A stretch of 64,000 nucleotides of DNA from Malaya genurostris. Lineage: Eukaryota; Arthropoda; Insecta; Diptera; Culicidae. This document shows positions 23,924-32,883 of this stretch, one piece after another (position 1 is the first letter of the stretch; each line of letters starts with the position of its first letter). Below the pieces are notes generated by a model that searched no databases, was not told the origin of the DNA, and saw nothing but the letters and a program-made list of their open reading frames with translations. The translations under genes and the position numbers were made by a program. The DNA lies in NCBI RefSeq assembly GCF_030247185.1, contig NC_080570.1:4030001-4094000 (forward strand), written 5' to 3'.

Positions 23924-26400
23924 ATCAAAGTAGGCTAGTAGCGGGCACGAGAAATCGCACGTTGCTCTCGCTGGAATTTAGACATTGGAATATTGATTTT
24001 TCCAATAACACCCGAGGTGTGAAAGCGGTAGCTGTGGTATGGCGTATGGTCGAGTAACCGAAGAAAAGTAGTCGCCGGCAGGTGCTAACGAGTCAACTAT
24101 AAAATCAGTGTTTATGTTTGGCAGTCTGTTCTCCGGCTCAGAATCATGACGCAGATCGAAATGAAAGCAGATTCTGCGGCGGCCGCGTTTGTTTGAATGC
24201 TCACCCCCGGTAGATCCATGGCAGGAATTTGGATTCTTGAATAGGTTGGTTCCCTACCCACACCCCGGACGGTTTCGGGTTGAGTTGAGACGCAACGGTA
24301 TGAACTTTTGACAAGATCCATGTACCGTGATTATTACGAAATGTTGGGCTCATTTCTCGGAAAACAAACATGGCTTAGTTTGGGCCCGGGAAGAAGAAGC
24401 CTGCCGTGCCAACACCGAACGCGGAGAAGATAAACGAGACGCTGATGGAAGGTGTCTAGAGTGCCTTCCTTTTCCAATTTCATATCCATTCGTTTTTTTT
24501 TCCGATTGTTATTCCCGGCGAGAGTTCATGTAGGTATGGTTATGATGTTGAGATATACCCCCTTCTGTCCGCTCCAACTTCAGCAGCTCCAGCTCCAATT
24601 CCAAACTCTGGACTGACTGGTTCTTCAGCGTATGTTGCACATGGAGGCACTCTTGAACAGCGCCCACGCGAGAAATTCCTCTGCAAAACGCGGGCGAGAC
24701 TCTCGGTACATTAATATGAATGTAGCCATACTTGCATTAGCCTGTTTGAAAAAAAAAACTGCCTACCAACCACCATTTAGCATTTGTCCTAGATCCTTCG
24801 ATGAGATCCGGTTTTGGGAAAACTGTTTCGGTTAAAACCAGCGAGATTGCGTACCCTGTTGGGTGGATGGGTTTGTGCTTTCGGTTGGGATCTTCCCTTC
24901 GGTTAGGCGTGCATGAAAAGAAGACAAAAAAAACCTACGCACGTCACGAGTGCATACTTGAAGGCGGCCACCATCACCGGCGGAGAGCGAGAATGGTTTC
25001 CTTCGAAACAAACAAAAAATCATGGCTTGCTGTTCCCATGGTGTGCGATATTAGCGTCGTCGCCCCGTTAGTTCAAATCATTGAATCCCGCACGCATTCG
25101 CGTTAGTCATCGCCGGTAATCCCACATCTCTTTCTCTCTGTTCCGGAGATTCTCAAGCCCGAGAATATATAATTAAATCTTGACGTTGAAACGGTGGGAA
25201 TTTAATTAAAACTAAATCCACAGCTGTTTAGCGGTCGGTCGGTTGGTCCCCATATGGTGGCCGGTTGGCCGTTTTGGCGAGGGCTCCCAAATGACCACCC
25301 AGACGGAAGGTTCCTAATCGGATGACGCAGAGGGTTCACTTTTTTTTTTAATTACTATTGTTGTTTCCCCGTCGGCTCGACTCAGCTGGAATCAAGTGCG
25401 CAGTAATCCCGTTAGTGAGTGGGACTGCTTCCGAGATCTGGTGCAGCCATTACAGTTTCACTCGTTTGTAAAACAGTACACATTACATGCTCGTTACAGT
25501 CAGGATACTCTTCCGGCACCACCACCCTTCCCAAGCCCATGTCGGACCGTGGCAGCAGTTTATCTCATCAACAATGTTCAACATAGCGTTTTGCATGTTG
25601 TGCCAGTTCCTTGTGATTACACGCGGTACGATCACGTGCATCATCTTGTTTGTTGGCTGGCCGCTGCTGCAGTTGCTTTCTGCGCTCCGTCAAGCGTTCC
25701 TCACCCGGCCTGGCAGGCTCTCTTTAGTCTCGGTGCCTCTAGTTTCCATTTCGATGCACCGCGCTGAAGATGAAGATTGTCTAAGCGGCAGACAATCGCA
25801 GCAATCAGGTGAAAGATACACTCGGTTGCTATAATTGCTCGAGGCTGTTTCCTTTCACCAGGAATATGCCCTCTGCTAGGCATCCGATTCCGATTCGGGT
25901 CTGTTGCTGAACTAATTCACTTGTCAATTGGACCGTTTTGCCAGAGCTAAACCAGCGAACGCTGGTTGATAATCCGGCAATTTCGAATCTAATTCTCCGG
26001 AATCGGAATCGGTGACAAGATAAACTTCCTACTTTCGCTTTCGACCTGCCCTGACCTCGCTCTCTCTCTCTCTCTCAGTCGGTCCGATCTATAATTAAGC
26101 CACTACCAACCTGCCGAAAGTGAATTCTTTCACGTCCTGCATGCCATGCCCCGAACACGAGTTCTCATAAACACATTAAAACGCTGGCATTTAATGTTGC
26201 TAGACGGATCCACCATCTCACCTGTGTTTTTTTTGTGTTTTCACCGCGTTTCTTTACGTTTCTTCATCCGTTCTAGTGTTCTGGCCAATGTTTGGTTAGT
26301 TCGGGAAGACCGATTCGGTTTCGAAAGTGTTTTAACAGCTCCTGATTTTTCTATGATTCACCCAAAATTCCTGTATATGATTACAATTTAGGAGCTTTAA
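23924..26400. other. Single-copy island containing the candidate first exon
   Basis: The left edge coincides with ATCAAAGTAGGCT (23924-23936), where composition shifts from AT-rich TE debris to moderate GC. AT cores include ATATAATTAAAT (about 25167) and CTATAATTAAGC (about 26090), and there is a (CT)n run at 26061-26078. Apart from the candidate exon at 25574-25625, open frames are short and unrecognised. Confidence 0.4.
25574..25625 (+). CDS. Candidate signal-peptide exon (exon 1) of the gene at 49800-52007
   Basis: Exons 2-6 downstream require an upstream exon ending in phase 1. Here ATG, in a good insect context (ATCAACAATG), opens MFNIAFCMLCQFLVITR and stops at a GT donor (GCG|GTACGA) that leaves exactly one base, g. 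Joining it to the exon 2 start ct makes Ala, giving ITRASA|CYFP: a hydrophobic core followed by an Ala-x-Ala cleavage site directly before the first conserved Cys. The donor is only moderate and the implied intron is 24 kb, filled with TEs. A weaker alternative exon is at 42193-42277. This is inference from phase and peptide features, with no transcript evidence. Confidence 0.4.
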
Positions 26401-26471
26401 AATGAAAGGAATCTGTTACAAAATCACTAGTATTCGTGGTAACCGACCGGTAAATTAGGTTATTTCCCATT

Positions 26472-26506
26472 TAACTGCTAATGCACAGATGAGTCGAAGA
26501 CGATCG
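26472..26506 (+). ncRNA. Hammerhead-like repeat, copy 2 (partial)
   Basis: AACTGCTAATGCACAGATGA followed by GTCGAAGACGATCG. The 3' arm of helix I and the mini helix II (GTC-GAA-GAC) are present. The core is mutated (CAGATGAG, and GATCG for GAAAC) and the 5' hairpin arm is absent. Same orientation as copy 3, about 260 bp away. Confidence 0.4.
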
Positions 26507-26695
26507 ATAAAAATATGACAGTAGTTATGTGCATTTAGCACAAACCGATACCCATTTTATACCTGAATTACTACTATCTGTTGGCGGTCAGAAAGCCGTC
26601 ACAAAGTTTCGTTCTTTTGGCACTTCAGTAAAAACAAAATTTTCCGGTGCCAAAAGTGTTTTGTAAATCACTTTAGCTTTGCGGTTTATGTTATA

Positions 26696-26764
26696 TCGTT
26701 AGGTGGCGTTTGCTGTTCAATAAACTAAACTGCTAACGCACTGATGAGTCTAAGGCGAAACGTA
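26696..26764 (+). ncRNA. Hammerhead-like repeat, copy 3 (both core halves intact)
   Basis: A hairpin GGCGTTTGCTGTT / AACTGCTAACGC (two mismatches) is followed by A, then CTGATGAG at 26741-26748. Mini helix II pairs GUC with GGC (one G-U pair) around a UAA loop, and CGAAAC follows at 26756-26761. These are the invariant hammerhead residues C3-A9 and G12-A14. The CGUU at 26697-26700 could supply a 3-bp helix III with ACG, but the register to helix I is not perfect, so the cleavage site is uncertain. Confidence 0.5.
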
Positions 26765-26780
26765 AAAAAAAATAATTTTA

Positions 26781-27111
26781 AATGGGCACTTTCTAGTGGT
26801 CCTCAACGATCAACGCGCAACTGTGATATCGAATCTGGGTGAAATTTCAACATGTGAAAAAAACCTTATTTCGTTGATTTTTCACTGTTGCTTAAGGAAT
26901 CCCAAGGTAGTGACTTTCAGTCAGTCACTTTTCTCCAGTGAAACGTAGCACACGTTTTCAGTATGACGAACCATTTATTTTTTCACGAATACAGACATCA
27001 AGCCGACTCAACAGTGACTTAAAAAGGGGCCGTATGATTTCTTGTATGCACTTTTTTTTCGTATCGCAGTGACTCGAAAATTGTAATTTGTAATAGAAAA
27101 ATCTTTTTTAA
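26781..27111. other. AT-rich noncoding stretch
   Basis: Nothing recognisable. Confidence 0.4.
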
Positions 27112-28055
27112 TCCACCACCTAGTGCTGTGATGATGAGAAAGGTACTATTTCTTATGTTTTCAAAAACATCACTAGAAGATTCTGTCAGGATTTTTTTTT
27201 TTCAAAGAATATTTTTTAAGTCACTAAGAGCTTTAATTTGAATCGGTAAAACTTTTGCTGAGAAATGGAAGTGAGTTCCGGTTTTGAAACTTTTCTTCAC
27301 TATTACCGGCGTGTTCGGAAGCGGAAACCGAACACTAATTATCCCAAAGTAGATTTATATATCCACCAACTAACAAGGGCTGTCAACTAGATGAATTTAC
27401 CAGTAAATTTTATAAAAATTTGCACCTCGTTTCGCCATCGGTTGTAAAAAAATACTCATGAAAATGGAAAATTTTTACTAATCACACTGTAATACCGGAA
27501 CCGGAAGTCGGATCTGGATTAACTTTTCGGGTACTTTTAAAAGAATTTTAAGACCTTTCACTTGCATTTTAGTTTATGGAAATCGGTTAAGAAATTTCCA
27601 AGAAAATTGAGTGCACATTTTGTCATAGATTTGCACATATTGCCTTGTAATTCCGGAACCGAAAGTCGGATCTGGATTAACTTTTCGGGTACTTTTAAAA
27701 GAATTTTAAGACCTTTCACTTGCATTTTAGTTTATGGAAATCGGTTAAGAAATTTCCAAGAAAATTGAGTGCACATTTTGTCATAGATTTGCACATATTG
27801 CCTTGTAATTCCGGAACCGAAAGTCGGATCGGGATAAAATTCGATAGCGATCTATGGGATCGTAAGATTACCTTTCATTTTAATCTGAGTTTGTCAAAAT
27901 CGGTTCGGTTATCTCTGAGAAAATCGAGTGACATTTGTCGCATACACACACAGACATTTGCTCAGTTCGTAGAGCTGAGCCGAATAGTATATGACATCGG
28001 TTCAAAAATCGGTTTTCACAGTGATTGTATAGCCTTTCTATACAAGAAAGGCAAC
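27112..28055 (-). repeat. Dispersed repeat family A copy with internal 158-bp tandem duplication
   Basis: Runs from AATCCACCACCTAGTG to GTATAGCCTTTCTATACAAG, the reverse of the family head. Inside it, a segment starting AGTCGGATCTGGATTAACTT is present twice with a 158-bp period (about 27504-27661 and 27662-27819) and almost no differences. A third partial copy begins AGTCGGATCGGGAT. The duplication creates a misleading frame with a repeated peptide. Confidence 0.65.
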
Positions 28056-30035
28056 AATAGTGCCGACAAAAGGTCTAAGAAATCGATTAAGTTATTCTAC
28101 AAAAAATATACACTGAAAAAAAATCGAATACGTTTTTCCAAAATTAAAGAAAAATATCGAAAAAATCAAATTTCAAAAAACTGTTTCTTCAGTTTTTGCC
28201 TTTCTTATACTGAAACGGTATGCAATCACTGTGAAAACCGGTTTTTGAGCCGAGAGTGATATACCTTTCGAACCAGTTAATTTTATTCTGATCCGACTTC
28301 CGAAAATACAGGGTCAAGTGTGTTAAAAATTGCGAACTGTTATGTACAGCGACGAATTAAAAAAGGGAACAATTCTTCTAAATATGGCACTAAACTGTTT
28401 TAATTTGTAGGTAAGTAAAAATAAAAAAGTTTCAAATAAATGTTTTCTTCCTACTGATATTTTTGAAAATATGAGCTATATTAGAACGGCATCAATTTGT
28501 GTGAATTGAAAAAGTGGAGAAGTTAGAGCTGAAACAATTTCAAGACACTTTCTAGCTTTAAGTTTTTGATGAAAAATAATAATTTAAACAATAGAACATT
28601 AATCTACACATAAAAAGCATTCATTTTACATTTACTTGTAGGAAGAATGGAAATTCAAAGAACTCAGATAACCGAATAAAACCGTTTTTCGTATCTCCTT
28701 GCAAAACAAATGGTTTGTCATACTGAAGATAAGGGCCAAGAAATGTATAAAATAGGGCTGACAATTCACCATTTGTAACTGAACATCCAACTTGAATCTA
28801 GACAATTTAAATTAAATTCCTATCGCAATAAATAATATAGCTCAAAAACAGTAGAATCTGCATCAAAAAATTCCTTCAAAAACGTCTATTATCACTTCGA
28901 AAACAACATTCTCGAAGCACCCTGTTTTTTTTTAGAGTTTTGGCATGTTGCCACTACTCAATAATGAGTAAGAAATTATACGGGGGAAATAATGTCATTG
29001 TGATTACTTTGCAAATTCGCATAATTCTTGTCTTTGAACTCGAAAAACGTCGAGATCTATAATTAATTCAAAAAGTTTTTTTAGATATCGACTTGAGGAT
29101 TTAGAAAATTTTGAGAGTTCAGTTTTTTTAGAAATACGTCAACGTCGAGATCTGGTGTTATCTCGTAAAGAAACTCCCAGAGAGTCGACTTAATTTTTTT
29201 CCGAAATAACGCTAAATATTGACGATTCGAGCATTTCTTTAACATGTCTAAATTTTTCTAAATCCACAATTCCGCATGGCTTTGAAGATTTTCATTGAAA
29301 AACCGAATAACTTTGAAAACTTTCGTTAAAAAATCGCAATAAAAACCCGCATAAAAAGAGGAATGGGTGTACTAACAATTTTTCAATCAACTGCACTAAC
29401 TAACCATCCCACCATATTAGAGTATTTCAGAAAGCAGTATTTTAATGAGCAGTTTGGGATATTATATTTGGATCTGCTAGCAAGTTTCCAGTGTTTTACA
29501 AAGAATGGCACAGACGGTACTTACACTGCATTTAAGTCCACTAGCAGCATTATATTAATGCATTTCTATGGTTGTCGCCCATTTTTCGTAGGGAAATCAT
29601 TATAAACATTGTCGTCCAGGAACGCCATTTCCGAGAAGCTCTGCTTCTGTTCTTCAATAGGAATAACAGGGCGGCATTGGCCTACTATTAGGTGCCTGGA
29701 AGCGTCTGGGACGGAATACAAATTGTTTGAATATAGATTGTGAGTGAGGAATGGATGCCTAATGCATTTTACAGTCTAGATTTGGTACCATCCGATTACC
29801 CCATATTTCGAACAGAAGACGCATCATTTCAGTCGAAGCAATGAAAAATTGATGCGATACCTTTTTTTTTTGGACTCAAAAGATGAGAAATTTGTTTGGC
29901 TCAGAATCCACAAATTACAGTGTTAGTAGAAACTATCATTAGGATCATCCTGTGTCTGTTGATTTTAAGTAACAAATAAATAAATCACTGAAAACAAATA
30001 ACATTGACTTTTGGTTTATTTAGCGGTTAATGTTG
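28056..30035. other. AT-rich DNA with repeat A and repeat D fragments
   Basis: About 28190-28490 holds a short family A copy (head ACGGTATGCAATCACTGTG, tail CTGATATTTTTGAAAATATG). About 29035-29350 holds family D (ACGTCGAGATCTATAATT and CGTCGAGATCTGGTGT). An 80-residue frame at 29363-29605 has no recognisable domain and is not called. Nothing else identified. Confidence 0.4.
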
Positions 30036-30105
30036 AACCGCGTATGGCATTGGCAGCTCAACACAACACTGCTAATGTACTGATGAGTCAAAGACGACAC
30101 GTGAA
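30036..30105 (+). ncRNA. Hammerhead-like repeat, copy 4 (best helix III and cleavage triplet)
   Basis: CGCGTA at 30039-30044 supplies CGCGU plus a GUA-type cleavage triplet. The CGCGU would pair with ACGUG (30099-30103) as helix III, with one G-U pair. A hairpin GCATTGGCAG / CTGCTAATGT follows as helix I, with G-U pairs and one bulged G. Then comes CTGATGAG (30080-30087), helix II GTC-AAA-GAC, and GACAC in place of GAAAC. That core substitution (A14 to C) should abolish activity, but the geometry is that of a type III hammerhead. Confidence 0.45.
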
Positions 30106-30196
30106 AATATGAGCAAATAGTCATGTGCTCTTTGTATTAATTGGTCATCGACGAGGTTCCAAAATTTCTAAATGATCAACCAAAAATCTTTTGCCT

Positions 30197-30262
30197 CGAT
30201 ATTCAGTGCTCCAGATGCATTTTTGGACACTGCTCTGTGCACAGTGCGCACTGAAAAAGTAG
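30197..30262 (+). repeat. Short palindromic repeat B, copy 1
   Basis: TCGATATTCAGTGC ... GCACTGAAAAAGTAGT with the inner palindrome GTGCACAGTGCGCAC. A near-identical copy lies at 42938-43003. Terminal TTCAGTGC/GCACTGAA inverted repeats suggest a very small MITE of about 54 bp (30202-30255). Confidence 0.5.
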
Positions 30263-30386
30263 TGTTTTTTTCTATAAAATTCTATAGCATGTCCATACTA
30301 ATACGGAAGTTTTTTGAGTGGATTTTTTATGTGATTTTTTATGAAAATAATGCTATTTTTTTATTAAAATTATCCAAGTAATTCGT

Positions 30387-30775
30387 TTTTTTTAATGTGG
30401 AACACATTTTTGTTTTCTATATAGTGGTGCAAACTAGAAACTCAAGAAAAATACACGTAGAAATGTTGTCAGGTTTTGAACAATTACAGCTCAGTCAATT
30501 TTGTATCAATTATTAATATCATGTCACCATTTGATTGGAAATATTTCTACGGATTGATTTGAATGTTCATAGCCATGTATTTTTAATTGTATATCATTAA
30601 AACGTTGATTATTAGCTAGCAGTGTCCTATTTTGTCTGCAAAAAATTTCCGTCATACCGGATTTCCCTGCCATAGTCGACGGTTTTGAAGGAGTAAGCGA
30701 TATATCAAAGGAAAAGCAGCGCTCTGATTGGTCAATCGATGCAAAAGCGAAGCTGTTGGAAGCACGCGAAGCTAT
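30387..30775 (+). repeat. Dispersed repeat C, copy 1
   Basis: Shares about 390 bp, in inverted orientation, with 52552-52921. Shared phrases include AATGTGGAACACATTTTTG, ATTTGATTGGAAATATTTC and GCTCTGATTGGTCAATCGAT. No coding signal. It is a high-identity interspersed element of unknown class. Confidence 0.6.
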
Positions 30776-31560
30776 AAATATAAGCAAAATTATAGCTAAC
30801 GTTTCAGTCCTACACGTAGCTTGCTAGAGGTAGGTTGTTGCTAAACAGCAAGACAAAAAGTGCCATAAAACGATTTGAAGCTTTAATTGCTATGCTCTGA
30901 TCTTGTGTCATGAAAGATTGGATGAAATCCCATCTTATGTCGTTTCGCCTGAGAAAGTGACAACTACCCCAGGGTAAATTTTGGGTGCATAAGATTAATT
31001 TCTTATTTATATAAGATGAACTCGATTGATAATGAGAAAAAGTTTATCGCTTCAACCGAAATCACAGATTGGTAGTAATGGTAAAGAAACGCTATAAAAA
31101 TAACTACTTGCATACAAAACTTGAACACAAGCTTGGCGAAATAAAGCTTAAATATCGATATCTGTATCGCAAGCTTGTATAAACATATAATTGCATACGT
31201 TTGGGCTATCGATGTAATTTCGTTGGCTAAAAAACAAATACAAATTATGACAAATATAGTCTATATTCTGGGTTCGCGTGTTCTGTGTTGGTTCATAATA
31301 AAGACTAAGCAGAGCATTCAAAAGTGTGACGATTAATTGAAAATGTCGATCATTAGAAATTTTGGTTGCCTTGTTCTACATCAATGGCTCGAACAACCCC
31401 ATGGGGCTGATCCTTGTAGTTTTTAATGCAAATTTTCGAAGTTCATTTTAATTTCATTCAGAAAAAGAGCTGCATCGCATCCGATTTAACTGATAAGAAT
31501 TCTACTCCTTCGAATTTGCCATCAACAATATTCTGTTAGCAACAATATTCTGTTAGCTTA
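30776..31560. other. AT-rich noncoding stretch
   Basis: Only a perfect 17-bp tandem duplication (CAACAATATTCTGTTAG at 31523-31539 and 31540-31556). Nothing else recognised. Confidence 0.45.
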
Positions 31561-32500
31561 CCTCAACGCTTCGCACTCATTTGACAGCTTGATTTCCGTC
31601 GCTCGGGTTACAAATACGACTGTGCTGCAAAAGCTGGCCTACTTGGATCACATGCTCCCTAGTTTTCTATTTGCCATTTGTTTTCCCCTGCACAAAAGAT
31701 CGAATTCTTTCCCGACAAGTTCCACAGGCTCGCAGTTTTGTTTTGGCTTCATCTTATCGGACTGTGCGCCGGCCTGATCTGCATTCCTGAAGGTAGACAA
31801 CAAACGAAACGAAAGGCGGTACATTTGTGCAACAACGACAACAAACATGAAGAGAGCGAAAATGAAAAAAAAAATACGACAAGCAAATTGAAATTACACT
31901 ATTTGTAAAGCAGTTATGTTAAGATTCTACGCTAAATAGCTTCCTCCTCGCGGGCTTTGGGATTGTTGTGGCCCGGTTATCGGGGCCGTGGGTTCGCCGC
32001 AGTGAAGCGCCGAAGATTCGGACCCTCCGACCGGCAGGCACAGAAGAAGAGGTAGTATGTGAACACATGAGCGCGTGTGCTGGCTGCCGAACGAAGAAAG
32101 CCTAACTGGAAGAAACAGCGAAAAACATGAACACAATAATAGCAACATAAATAAACATGTTGCGGCAGACCAAAACGGGTCCGGATTTAGAGCGGGGCCC
32201 CAGTGCAGAATCCAGCATACAGCTTAACTGGAACACTGTTCCTAGAAAATGTGGCTCCTGTTTATGCGCTTTTCCTGTTGTCTTGTCTTGTCTTGTCTTG
32301 TCTTTTGGTCTACAGCCAAAACAAGCGAAGCCAACCAACGAAAATGGGAAAGTCTAATCCCGTGCAGAACTCCACGGTTCAGTGCACAAAACATACAACT
32401 CATCTAATCTAATTCGGCAAATCCGGTCGAGGAACTCTCCTCCGACTGCTGACTTCTACCGCCGTGCGATGGCAAATCGAAAAAAATACCAGAGCCAAGC
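31561..32500. other. Single-copy island, left part (split by the Jockey insertion)
   Basis: Moderate-GC host sequence that resumes at 37366 on the other side of the retrotransposon. It contains ATCCAAGTAGGC (31637-31648, reverse strand) and a (TCTTG)n microsatellite near 32279-32300. No gene recognised. Confidence 0.45.
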
Positions 32501-32510
32501 AAGCAGCTTT

Positions 32511-32557
<47 letters not shown>

Positions 32558-32636
32558 ATTTATTGGAATATGAGTTAAAATTAAATTATTAAGATTTAAA
32601 TTGGGTGTTCAGCCACAAGTGGTGACTTTTCAGCCC

Positions 32637-32763
<127 letters not shown>

Positions 32764-32883
32764 TTGGTTATTACCATGAAGACATCATTTGCTTCCGCAA
32801 TTCTGAGATTTTTGTGTAGGGAAAATTCTAAACCTACTTGTATTGTGTAATGGGGAAAAGGAACTTATATACTAACTTACTAA

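Noticed and set aside
27562..28259. Frames with a repeated peptide (HFSLWKSVKKF...)
   Set aside because: Explained by the 158-bp duplication within a noncoding dispersed repeat that occurs elsewhere with stops.
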